Assembly: GCA_038211295.1 (NCBI GenBank)
Contig: JBBQVS010000096.1
Coordinates: 1 to 13,715, forward strand
DNA length: 13,715 nucleotides
Direction: 5' to 3'
DNA from: JBBQVS01 sp038211295
GTDB lineage: Bacteria; Chloroflexota; Ktedonobacteria; Ktedonobacterales; Ktedonobacteraceae
Below, piece after piece: positions 1-6,706 of this stretch. The first letter of the stretch is position 1; each line of letters starts with the position of its first letter. The notes beneath the pieces are model-generated. The model searched no databases and was not told the DNA's origin. It saw only the letters and a list, made by a program, of their open reading frames with translations. The translations under genes were made by a program, and so were the position numbers.

Positions 1-1
1 T

Positions 2-460
2 ATGTGGGACGTTCGCAAGACATTGTTAGATGCAACGATATACAAAAATCAAACATGTGCAAAAATTGCGCGTAGCATGTCAAAACAAGTTGCGACAAAA
101 ACTATCGGCCTAAGCAGCTACGGAAGATTTGACGAAACGGACAGCTACAAAGAACGGCCTGATTTTAAGTTGATCGCGGTTGCTGGCAACTATGCGACCA
201 TGACGTACAACATGCGAAAGATTGAGACGCAGTACAACCTCTTCCCCGTTATCGTCTATATGGACGCCCTGTACTACTTAACCGACCATGAGGATATCAG
301 TGTGGACATGCCTGATATGCCTTTTGGTACTCAATCGCTTGGTGGGTACAAGCACGAATGGGCTATCCCCGTCGACCAGGGGGTCATAGAGTGCCTCAAC
401 TGTGCCACCGCCCCCCCTTCACTAAAACTACAGTTTTTGAACGCCGTTGCCCACGTCTGA
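2..460 (+). CDS. Family-B DNA polymerase, C-terminal part (5' end outside window)
   Basis: The frame is open to the window edge, so only the last 152 residues are present; the ATG at position 2 is probably internal. Two palm motifs can be aligned by eye. KTIGLSSYG at residues 33-41 fits motif B of family-B polymerases (K-x3-N-S-x-Y-G), with Leu in place of Asn. VYMDALYY at 85-92 sits where motif C (Y-x-D-T-D-S) is expected, with the first Asp kept (D88) and the second replaced by Leu (L90). LGGYKHE at 113-119 resembles the conserved Gly/Lys/Glu segment that follows motif C in protein-primed enzymes such as phi29. About 33 residues follow, so the thumb is short. A protein-primed polymerase beside a DJR capsid module is known from PRD1-like viruses. 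Family assignment is by motif reading only; the changed motif C leaves doubt about activity. Confidence 0.6.
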   Translation: MWDVRKTLLDATIYKNQTCAKIARSMSKQVATKTIGLSSYGRFDETDSYKERPDFKLIAVAGNYATMTYNMRKIETQYNLFPVIVYMDALYYLTDHEDISVDMPDMPFGTQSLGGYKHEWAIPVDQGVIECLNCATAPPSLKLQFLNAVAHV

Positions 461-473
461 AAGGAGACCAACA

Positions 474-992
474 ATGCGAATAACATCAGTAGATGAAATA
501 CTACCAGCAGTACATAGCCTGAGTACACCTACATACATGAGTTCCTACGAGGACATTACTGAATACTACCGGGGAAAGGACGGGAGGAATTGGACAGGCG
601 CACTTGCAACCGATCTTGCTCCCCTCTTGCCCGCTGGCAACAAACCATTGAAGTATCCAAGAGGCGCGGCATTGCGCAACATTCAGAGGTACGAGAAAGG
701 GGACAGCAAAATAGGCAAGAAATACAAAGACGCCTTTAAGGAGCTTGGGAAGCTGCTCCCACCTATCAAGCTAACTCCCCCCAAAGGTGGGTTTACGCTT
801 TTGTTCTCTGGGTATGTAGCGATTAGCGAGACTTGTGAGTCGCGCAACTTTGAAGAAACCGTGACAGGTATAGACGCCGTAGCCTTGGTCAATGACCCCT
901 CCTTCGAAAAAATCATGGATGCGTACTTTCCGGCGGGTCTGGTCGCCGGCCCGTGCGGTTCGTGGGAGCTAGAAATAGAGGCGATAAAGTAA
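474..992 (+). CDS. Unknown 172-aa protein after the polymerase; candidate terminal or DNA-binding protein
   Basis: Starts at the ATG at 474, preceded by AAGGAG at 461-466, a strong ribosome binding site 7 bases away. It begins 13 bases after the polymerase stop, so the two are likely cotranscribed. Family not recognised. Residues about 35-95 are basic and probably helical, with a segment ALRNIQRYEKG that reads like a helix-turn-helix recognition part. Residues about 100-160 look beta-rich and end with NDPSFEKIMDAYF. A helix-turn-helix followed by a small mixed domain is roughly the plan of the terminal proteins of Streptomyces linear replicons, and protein-primed polymerases usually have their terminal protein encoded next to them. 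That function is inferred from position and layout. Other possibilities are a repressor or a single-strand DNA-binding protein. Confidence 0.75.
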   Translation: MRITSVDEILPAVHSLSTPTYMSSYEDITEYYRGKDGRNWTGALATDLAPLLPAGNKPLKYPRGAALRNIQRYEKGDSKIGKKYKDAFKELGKLLPPIKLTPPKGGFTLLFSGYVAISETCESRNFEETVTGIDAVALVNDPSFEKIMDAYFPAGLVAGPCGSWELEIEAIK

Positions 993-1005
993 TGTCGGCA
1001 ACATG

Positions 1006-1051
1006 CCACGCCCACTCGTGGAACCACAAGTGGTTCCACGAGTGGGCGTGG
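1006..1051. repeat. 46-bp perfect palindrome between convergent genes; candidate bidirectional terminator
   Basis: Arms at 1006-1027 and 1030-1051 are exact reverse complements over 22 bp, with an AA centre at 1028-1029. The core is a run of alternating tetramers CCAC and GTGG starting at 1012, 1018, 1024, 1030, 1036 and 1042, so each is 6 bp from the next. It lies in the 77-bp gap between the stop of the plus-strand 172-aa gene and the stop of the minus-strand amidase. Its position fits a two-way terminator, but there is no T-run on either side, so termination would not be the classical intrinsic kind. A resolution or protein-binding site is also possible. Confidence 0.9.
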
Positions 1052-1069
1052 GACAGGCGCGGCAACGTG

Positions 1070-1915
1070 TCAAAGTGTGAGCAAGCCGCCAACGCTGTAG
1101 AACTTTGTTGTGCCGTTGCTGTATTCGGCGCGAACATGGCTAAATTCCTGTGCGATGAGTGGCCCGCCGTTCCAATCGACTGTATTGTACTCAGGCGTGA
1201 CCGGCGGGCCAAAATTGCGCCCTTGTGCCTGGAACTGTCCCCACGCACTATATATGCCAGTTGGGCGGCGGGCGGGTTTCCCGTCGGGCATTAGGTGGGC
1301 GGTGCTATCCCATTGATTTTCGAACGCTTGTTTCATAAATGGTGTAATCTCCCTTGGCGGTGCCACTATACTCGGTGTCACTATACTCGGTGCCACATAT
1401 GCCTGTAACTCTCCCCAAGGATAGGTAGGGCCAGGACAGCGAGCGCGGGTAATAGGGTTAATCGTGTCATGACCCAAGACATGTTCCAGGTCTATGGCGT
1501 ATTTTTCCATGAGGAACTTCACTAAACGGAAACTCGCAAGTTTCTGCGCGGTTGTCATGGGCGTATCGTTGTTGATTGATGGGTCGAGATGCTCTATCGA
1601 GATGGTGACGAAATTGATATTTTTTCCTTCAAACGCGTCCCAGATCGGGGCGTGTCCTGCTTCCAGAACCCCATTGGCACCCGCTGCATCAGAAAGCAAC
1701 GCGAATTGACCAACGCGCCCGTCGGTGCCTATTCCAAAGTGCGATGATACCCAACCCGTGTTGTTTGGGTCTTCGCCGAACCAGTACGCCAACTGCTCTA
1801 GCGAATACAGGCCCGCCGTTTTGTGAATGACAATAGCAAAACGCGGAGAACAGTTCCAGAACACACGTCGGCGATCAACAAACATGGGAAGAGCAGCAGG
1901 GTAATCAACTGTCAT
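1070..1915 (-). CDS. N-acetylmuramoyl-L-alanine amidase (Amidase_2 / T7-lysozyme-like endolysin)
   Basis: A 281-residue zinc amidase expected to cut the bond between N-acetylmuramic acid and L-alanine in peptidoglycan. Residues 25-170 carry the family marks: IVIHKTAG with H31, SSHFGIGTDGRVGQF around H59, ISIEHLD near 106-111, and LGHDTINP...RARCPGP with H149 and C160. H31, H149 and C160 correspond to the three zinc ligands of T7 lysozyme. A Pro/Ile linker with the repeat PSIVTPSIVAP (about 175-187) leads to a C-terminal module, about 200-281, rich in Gly, Trp and aromatic residues (WGQFQAQG, GPLIAQEF, AEYSNGTTKFY), probably wall-binding. There is no signal peptide. Start at ATG 1915 with AGGA 8 bases upstream. 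Last gene of the long cluster, two bases after the holin-like gene, a usual lysis arrangement. Confidence 0.92.
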   Translation of the reverse strand: MTVDYPAALPMFVDRRRVFWNCSPRFAIVIHKTAGLYSLEQLAYWFGEDPNNTGWVSSHFGIGTDGRVGQFALLSDAAGANGVLEAGHAPIWDAFEGKNINFVTISIEHLDPSINNDTPMTTAQKLASFRLVKFLMEKYAIDLEHVLGHDTINPITRARCPGPTYPWGELQAYVAPSIVTPSIVAPPREITPFMKQAFENQWDSTAHLMPDGKPARRPTGIYSAWGQFQAQGRNFGPPVTPEYNTVDWNGGPLIAQEFSHVRAEYSNGTTKFYSVGGLLTL

Positions 1916-1917
1916 GT

Positions 1918-2400
1918 CTATGATCCTACTTTCGGTGGAAAAGGAAGAATATTTTGCGGTTGCGAAGGCATTTGTGTTGTCGCCTGATTCGCGACAATTT
2001 GACGGTTGTATTGTGCCAACGCCGCGTTACTCCACTGCTGTGATGGAGTTGGCGGGTATGTGAAATCGCGCCCATTTTGCGGTACCTGGGTTTGCGGTAC
2101 CTGGGTTTGCGGTACCCGGGTTTGCGGTACCCGCGACTGCTGTACTTGCGTTTGCGGTGCTTGCGATTGCGGTGCAGGACTATCAGGCGTAGGCGCGAGT
2201 ACGAACGGCGTACTCGCGTCTACGGGCCGTTCGAACTGAATTGCTGTCGCGACTGTCCCTGCGCCATGAGCAACGAGACCCCCGATAAGAACGTAGACGA
2301 TTTCAGGCGGCAACACTTTGATGTACGCGAGAAAGCATACCGCGATCAGTGAAAATGTCGACAGAACTGCATAGAGCAGTGCGCTTGTTTTTGCATCCAT
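1918..2400 (-). CDS. Holin-like membrane protein with tandem VPQTQ repeats
   Basis: 160 residues. Two hydrophobic segments (about 8-27 and 33-53) separated by a short YIKVLPP turn give a helical hairpin typical of class II holins or small virion membrane proteins. The rest is soluble and Pro/Gln-rich: residues about 75-108 carry five-residue repeats VPQTQ/VPQTR, followed by a low-complexity tail. Its stop is two bases upstream of the amidase start, so the pair is probably translated together, which supports a holin role. The start at 2400 has AGG in its leader and no better alternative. The long repeat tail is unusual for a holin; a virion membrane protein that spans or exits the capsid is the main alternative. 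Confidence 0.85.
   Translation of the reverse strand: MDAKTSALLYAVLSTFSLIAVCFLAYIKVLPPEIVYVLIGGLVAHGAGTVATAIQFERPVDASTPFVLAPTPDSPAPQSQAPQTQVQQSRVPQTRVPQTQVPQTQVPQNGRDFTYPPTPSQQWSNAALAQYNRQIVANQATTQMPSQPQNILPFPPKVGS
2076..2180. repeat. 15-bp tandem repeat, about seven units, coding for VPQTQ
   Basis: The plus-strand unit TTTGCGGTACCTGGG occurs twice exactly at 2076 and 2091, then with one or two changes at 2106 and 2121, and in decayed form at 2136, 2151 and 2166. The 15-bp length keeps the minus-strand frame and adds five residues per unit. The best-conserved units lie at one end, which suggests recent expansion there. Confidence 0.9.
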
Positions 2401-2458
2401 AGGTGTACCTGACTTTCTTTTCCTTGAACTTTTGGGCGGGAGAGCAGTGTTCCCCCGG

Positions 2459-2761
2459 TCACACTTCTGTTGTTGCGGTGGCCGTCAAATCTAGTGCTGA
2501 GGCAGTGCCCTTCGTTGGGATACTCTTCACCTGCATTGGTTGCAGCGTGACGCCTTGATTGATACCCAGCACACTCACGTATTGCCCTATGCCAATACCC
2601 GCAATGCCGACGAACCATGGGTCTAGCGGTTGCCGTGTGAGTGCCTGTATGGCGACAACCATAAGTGCCGTGAGGATCGCGACAGAACTGATAATATTCG
2701 CCATGAATCGCGTCATGACGCTCTGATTGACTGCATTACTTAGTCCGTTTACAATTCCCAT
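2459..2761 (-). CDS. Small two-helix membrane protein, second holin candidate
   Basis: 100 residues from the ATG at 2761. A Shine-Dalgarno GGGAG lies 6 bases upstream and overlaps the end of the preceding gene, whose TGA is one base before the ATG. The frame is open further upstream, but that part is a shadow of the neighbour. Hydrophobic helices at about 20-41 and 48-67 are joined by a short basic/Pro loop (TRQPLDP). The C-terminal 30 residues are polar and Thr/Ala-rich. No family recognised. The hairpin form and position beside another two-helix protein and the amidase allow a holin or antiholin role, or a virion membrane protein. Confidence 0.85.
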   Translation of the reverse strand: MGIVNGLSNAVNQSVMTRFMANIISSVAILTALMVVAIQALTRQPLDPWFVGIAGIGIGQYVSVLGINQGVTLQPMQVKSIPTKGTASALDLTATATTEV

Positions 2762-2762
2762 G

Positions 2763-3467
2763 TCATTCTCCCTTGACCTTTTTTCGGAGAGACACGGCGG
2801 GTAGTGCCGTGTCGGTCTCTGCCATAGCCTCATTGACACTTGGCACATCCGCACTCTTGGCAATCTCTGCATGAGGCATACGTGCAAGTACCTCGTCAAC
2901 AAGAGCGTGCGCTGCTTGTACAGCGTGATCGAGAGAGCAACACGCTAGCTCATATTGCTCTAAGCTCCCTATACCGCCATTAGCTTGCTGTAACACTGCC
3001 TGATAGCATTGACCGGCGTATCCGTCCCCTGGTCTAGCGTAATCAACATGAGGCGCGTATACGTCTGTAGTGAGTTGCTTTCCACAGGTGGCGATTGCGC
3101 ACACTTTGGGCAAAGATGCAAAGGCACGAGGGCTATCGTGATACTCTACTGCATTGCGTACAAGAGCATCAGGGGCCGTGCTTCGTGGGTTGAGAACTTC
3201 GGCGCGGTATTGACCAGGAACCATGCAACCGTGTGCGTCAATCCTGTCATGAATCGCGTCGAGCGCGTGCGCGTGGGAGCATGTGTGCTGGTCTTCATGC
3301 ACCTGCATGTAGCTATGCCCTTTGGCCTTGTGATAGTGCGAGATGCCAACAGAGAAACCCATGCTATCCTCTGTTGCGAACTGGCTAGTACATTCTTCTA
3401 CGTGGCATACACGAGTATGCTCCCCATGTGCCGATTCCACCGGCAAGTTCAAAACGTGCATAAGCAT
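2763..3467 (-). CDS. Cys/His-rich protein with two C-x4-C modules, probably metal-binding
   Basis: 234 residues from the ATG at 3467, chosen because GGAGG lies 5 bases upstream. An ATG at 3488 that overlaps the spike stop as TGATG has no ribosome binding site but remains possible, and the ATG at 3461 is a third option. No known family. Nine Cys and many His are arranged in two modules. The first has C21-x4-C26, then H44, H46, H51, H57, H61, C63, H65, H67 and C81. The second has C123-x4-C128, H140, C154, then C176-C177 and H181. The VCxxxxC start of each module suggests an internal duplication, each part binding zinc. The C-terminus is acidic and then ends basic (RKKVKGE). The protein lies directly after the spike gene and may be a spike partner, chaperone or regulator. 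Confidence 0.8.
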   Translation of the reverse strand: MLMHVLNLPVESAHGEHTRVCHVEECTSQFATEDSMGFSVGISHYHKAKGHSYMQVHEDQHTCSHAHALDAIHDRIDAHGCMVPGQYRAEVLNPRSTAPDALVRNAVEYHDSPRAFASLPKVCAIATCGKQLTTDVYAPHVDYARPGDGYAGQCYQAVLQQANGGIGSLEQYELACCSLDHAVQAAHALVDEVLARMPHAEIAKSADVPSVNEAMAETDTALPAVSLRKKVKGE

Positions 3468-3487
3468 CCTTTCCTCCCAAGAAGACA

Positions 3488-4660
3488 TCACCGGTAAGCA
3501 GTAGCCCGCCACGCGAGTCCGGCACCCGTAGTTATCGTGACCTGGGTCGCGGTAAACGTCGTACATCCAACGGTTTGAGTCGAACTTGAAGCACTCGTTG
3601 TCACCCAACAATCGACAGGCACGCCGGAAAGACCATGATTGAATGTTCCGTTCCCTGTACCTGAAAAGGTACTAAGGTCTTTGATTCCGCCCACATTCAA
3701 ATTGATTTTCCCGGCGTTTTGCATGGTCAAATTCCCGTAATTGAATGTGCCATTGGTGCCTCCACAGACGATGCTGTTTAGCCCACCACTTTGTAATGTG
3801 ACACTTCCTGTGCCTTGTGCCTGAAGTGTTGCGCCGGCGTTCGTCCCTTTTGCCTTGAAGTATGTGACTGTTGACGATGACACGTCCACCAGATCGTGCG
3901 ATGCTGCTATCCCTATCCCGGTGCTGTCAAGTTGCGCTATCTGCACGTTGCCCGCGTGAAAGACAATGGGCCCTCCTAGAGCGCGTACTTTCAAATACGT
4001 CGCTCCGGTTGATCCACCATCAAGAATATCGCCCGCGACCACAACCCCTAGCGTTCCTTTGAAAAACAGATCGCCCACTACCTGAACTGCCCTGTTTGTT
4101 GCGCCTAGGATAATGCCAACAGTAGCACCCGCGACTACCTGGAATATCTTCTGGTAGACGGATGCGACATATTCGGCTAGGTACGCGTTGCCTGAATTCG
4201 TGACAAAGACATTGCTTCCTGTGCTACTTGCTTGCGTTGACTCTACTAGCGTTGTGGCGGCTACCGCGCCATCATTGACCAGTTGCGTCTGTGTACTTGT
4301 CACGGTTGTTGCCACTCCTGACGGATTGCCTGTTATCGTCGTGCGCGTAAGACTAATGGGATATGTCCCCGACAGCTCTTCCGATCCGCCGTACAATTCC
4401 ATTATGAACAAAGAGATTGACGCGCCTATGACGGCGACTACGCTGTGCTGAAACCAATGTATCTCTTGCGTGTTGCTGTCCAAAACAACAATGCGAGCTT
4501 CGTTTGCATGAATGACGCATTGATTTCCATTGAGGAAGTCAAGCCCAACATTGATGGAACTTTCATTATAAATGAGCAGTTTTGCGTTTTCATCGGCGGC
4601 ACCAACCGCGATGATCCCGTTTGTTTGCGCCGACGGGTCAAAACTTGGTAATATCCTCAT
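3488..4660 (-). CDS. Spike / receptor-binding protein, fibre-like
   Basis: 390 residues. Start ATG at 4660 overlaps the lysin stop as ATGA, so translation is coupled. The N-terminal part (1-70) has short beta-like stretches (AKLLIYNESS, EARIVVLDSN). A hydrophobic segment at about 73-89 could anchor it in the virion membrane or pack in a base. Residues about 100-330 are rich in Ser, Thr, Gly and Val with no charged helices, like fibrous beta-structure. The C-terminal 60 residues contain GTFNHGLSGVP then VTITTGAGLAWRATAYR. This layout (GTFNHGL...P...V, then TVT...W) is common at the tips of phage tail fibres. Its place after LysM-like proteins and a membrane-anchored lysin fits a host-recognition vertex. 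Role inferred from composition and this C-terminal signature. Confidence 0.75.
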   Translation of the reverse strand: MRILPSFDPSAQTNGIIAVGAADENAKLLIYNESSINVGLDFLNGNQCVIHANEARIVVLDSNTQEIHWFQHSVVAVIGASISLFIMELYGGSEELSGTYPISLTRTTITGNPSGVATTVTSTQTQLVNDGAVAATTLVESTQASSTGSNVFVTNSGNAYLAEYVASVYQKIFQVVAGATVGIILGATNRAVQVVGDLFFKGTLGVVVAGDILDGGSTGATYLKVRALGGPIVFHAGNVQIAQLDSTGIGIAASHDLVDVSSSTVTYFKAKGTNAGATLQAQGTGSVTLQSGGLNSIVCGGTNGTFNYGNLTMQNAGKINLNVGGIKDLSTFSGTGNGTFNHGLSGVPVDCWVTTSASSSTQTVGCTTFTATQVTITTGAGLAWRATAYR

Positions 4661-5736
4661 ATGAACGCCTTTGCCAAAGGTGCGAATGTAGTGACGGGCC
4701 CCATCGCCATTTTCACGATAAGCGCAACCAGGAGAAGTGTTCCGAGCGCGATGAGACCGCCTCGGATAAGCACAGGCGGCATATTGTCGCCAACAGTCAC
4801 CCCTACAGACCGGATAATCCCCGCCACATCGTAGGCACTTGTCGCGAGATTGACGTATCCCGTGAATTGCTCCGCTTCGTCAATCGCGAGAGCAATACCC
4901 AAAAATCCAGTATTGTCTACAAGCGTTTGGTGGATTTGGTCAAGCACACTTCCTGCCGGATCGCCGCCTATCAAGGTGCCGAAGAGGCCACCACCCGTGC
5001 TACCTGTCCCGTTTGCCCATACGAATGAAACACCAGCACCAGGAGAGAATGTCCAGTAGCTTGTTTGTGCGCGCGCAACTGGAGTGAGACCCCAGTTTTG
5101 CGACGATGCATACACCGATCCATCGGCGTTGACTTTCTCGACAACCGCTACATGTCCATACGTGCCGCCCGCTCCTTGTACCCCACCTTGCAGCACAAGA
5201 ATAGACGGTATGCCTTTTGGCGGAGATGAAGAAACTTGCCATCCAAATGCCGCCGCTTTTGTACCCCACCCGTTTGCATTGTCTTTCCAGGGGACATAGT
5301 ACCCTGTAAGCTGCTTGTAGCGTTCACAGGCCCACCACGTACACTGCCCCCGTGGATAGGTATTAGATGTGGCCTGTGCAACCTGTGACGTTGCAGGGAC
5401 GCTAGGGACGTTGGCACTAGTGAGGTAGCGTTTGTATGCGCCGCTTCCGAACGTAGACCATGGGGAGAAGTTCGTCCCATTGCCACTGATACGATAGCCG
5501 GCAAGGAACGCACCGCCGGGGTCAAACGCCCACCTATCAGACACTTCCGCGTGGTAGACCGAATTGATTTGTAGTATGCCCCTATCCGTCCCCGCGCTAT
5601 TCCCTGCTGTGTTTGTTGCGAGCGTATTAAGCCCGCTTTCGGCGTATGCAATGGCAACGATGATGTCGGCACTCGTTCCGCCAAAACCTGCGCTTTGTGC
5701 GTATGCGTATGCTTGTGCTTTCGTTAGTATTGCCAT
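4657..5736 (-). CDS. Two-domain lysin: lysozyme-like (SLT/GEWL fold) + CHAP, with C-terminal membrane anchor
   Basis: 359 residues. Residues 1-105 form a lysozyme-like transglycosylase domain: IAYAESGLN with catalytic Glu E33, then RGILQIN (52-58) as in SLT enzymes. Residues about 125-242 form a CHAP amidase/endopeptidase domain: RGQCTWWACERY with nucleophile C132, YGHVAVVE with H195, and SSQNWG with N214, completing the usual Cys-His-Asn set. A Gly-rich linker follows. Residues 318-343 hold a hydrophobic segment (about RGGLIALGTLLLVALIVKM) that should anchor the protein in a membrane. Such an anchor is odd for a soluble endolysin and fits a virion-borne enzyme that opens the wall during entry. 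A separate amidase at the end of the cluster can serve release. The gene starts at 5736, 10 bases after the neighbour's stop, with GAGG upstream. Confidence 0.93.
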   Translation of the reverse strand: MAILTKAQAYAYAQSAGFGGTSADIIVAIAYAESGLNTLATNTAGNSAGTDRGILQINSVYHAEVSDRWAFDPGGAFLAGYRISGNGTNFSPWSTFGSGAYKRYLTSANVPSVPATSQVAQATSNTYPRGQCTWWACERYKQLTGYYVPWKDNANGWGTKAAAFGWQVSSSPPKGIPSILVLQGGVQGAGGTYGHVAVVEKVNADGSVYASSQNWGLTPVARAQTSYWTFSPGAGVSFVWANGTGSTGGGLFGTLIGGDPAGSVLDQIHQTLVDNTGFLGIALAIDEAEQFTGYVNLATSAYDVAGIIRSVGVTVGDNMPPVLIRGGLIALGTLLLVALIVKMAMGPVTTFAPLAKAFI

Positions 5737-5746
5737 TGCCTAGCCT

Positions 5747-6025
5747 CTATTCTTTCGCTGTGACGTTTGTCGCGGCTGTGACGTCTGTCGCGGCTGTGAC
5801 GTCTGCCTGAGTAAACACAAGCACCTGTTGACGCGCCGTGTACGTGTCAGGACTTGTAAGCGTGTCCTGGTTCAACAACCAAAGACGTTGGACGTGTGCC
5901 TCCATTGCGAGTGAGTCGGCTACATCATCGGGATAGTGCTGTGCCGCGAGTTGGCGTAAGCCAAGTAACGGCATATCGACATATTCGGTATTTGGCGCGA
6001 GCGTAGCGTGTGTGACTTTGGCCAT
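5747..6025 (-). CDS. Small LysM-like protein with DVTAAT repeats
   Basis: 92 residues. The ATG at 6025 is chosen because a purine-rich GGAAGG site lies before it; upstream in-frame sequence overlaps the preceding gene. Residues about 13-71 can be read as a divergent LysM-type module: Y..VDMPLLGLRQLAAQHYPDD, then a helix ending LWLLNQDTL, then SPDTYTARQQVLVF, matching the general L-x2-hAx2-Y ... N...L..P....G..h pattern. The tail (75-90) is a triple repeat of DVTAAT-like units. There is no membrane segment or signal. It stands between a membrane-anchored LysM-like protein and the lysin, so it may link the wall-penetration complex to peptidoglycan. The LysM reading is by pattern only. Confidence 0.8.
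   Translation of the reverse strand: MAKVTHATLAPNTEYVDMPLLGLRQLAAQHYPDDVADSLAMEAHVQRLWLLNQDTLTSPDTYTARQQVLVFTQADVTAATDVTAATNVTAKE
5757..5810. repeat. 18-bp tandem repeat coding for DVTAAT
   Basis: Plus-strand unit GCTGTGACGTCTGTCGCG at 5775-5792, with a one-base variant at 5757-5774 and a third unit at 5793-5810 that matches over its first 13 bases. The 18-bp length adds six residues per unit at the C-terminus of the small LysM-like protein. Confidence 0.88.
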
Positions 6026-6057
6026 GTCTGTCTTCCTTTCCTTCCTGGCAGGTGATC

Positions 6058-6705
6058 CTACCACCTAACGTTTTTGTCCCAACGGCACGTAGTGATGAGG
6101 TCGCCGCCTCTAAATTGCGAGTTTGGATTGTGTTGTCGCAAATCTGACTCTGTGACACTCACGCTGCTAGGCATACCCTGGTACAAGTGACAGTAGTTCG
6201 CAACACCCCACGCAACGCCTGAGACGGTATCATTGCTCTTGAACGTATAATGCTGATCCCAAATCCTGGCGCCGACGTGTGTAAACGTCACGGGCGGCAC
6301 AGGTGTTGCGCGTACCGGATTACCTGGTTGGGTTGCACCGATCACAACAAGTGGCGGCGGATTGTTGGTAGTAGTCGTGGTCGGTTGAGTGAAAACAAGA
6401 CTTCCACCAGCAGCTACGTTGTTTCCACTGTTGGAATAATTTTCGGTTGTAAAGGAATTACTTCCAACGATATAAGGGACAGGTTTTCCGTTCGCATCGG
6501 TTGCGTATGCACTCCCCGTGTCTCCATTGGAGGGAAGCGTTACGCCTTGTGTTTGTGTGCCGAGCGAACTACTTTTGTTTTTGTTGACAGAGAGAAGCAC
6601 CAGCATTGCAATGATTACAAGCAGCGCGATGCTAAGTGAAGGATGCATTTCCAGATACGAGAGAACCCCCCCCTGGCTTGCTCCCTGATCGTTTGTGTCA
6701 CTCAT
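6058..6705 (-). CDS. Membrane-anchored protein with C-terminal LysM-like domain
   Basis: 215 residues. A short polar N-terminus is followed by one transmembrane helix at about 23-40 (SLSIALLVIIAMLVLLSV), so most of the chain lies outside the membrane. Residues 45-135 are low-complexity (Asn, Thr, Ser, Gly, Pro), a flexible stalk. Residues 153-206 read as LysM: YTFKSNDTVSGVAWGVANY, then SDLRQHNPNSQFRGGDLITT, which fits YTVKSGDTLSxIA ... L...NP....G..I. Two Cys (C172, C207) flank the domain and may form a disulfide. LysM domains bind N-acetylglucosamine-containing glycans such as peptidoglycan. A membrane anchor, stalk and sugar-binding head next to the lysin suggests a virion protein for wall attachment. 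The start ATG at 6705 is two bases after the previous stop, with CAGG upstream. Confidence 0.88.
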   Translation of the reverse strand: MSDTNDQGASQGGVLSYLEMHPSLSIALLVIIAMLVLLSVNKNKSSSLGTQTQGVTLPSNGDTGSAYATDANGKPVPYIVGSNSFTTENYSNSGNNVAAGGSLVFTQPTTTTTNNPPPLVVIGATQPGNPVRATPVPPVTFTHVGARIWDQHYTFKSNDTVSGVAWGVANYCHLYQGMPSSVSVTESDLRQHNPNSQFRGGDLITTCRWDKNVRW

Positions 6706-6706
6706 G

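Noticed and set aside
3009..3497. 162-codon plus-strand frame opposite the Cys/His-rich gene
   Set aside because: Antisense shadow; isolated on the wrong strand and without a start signal.
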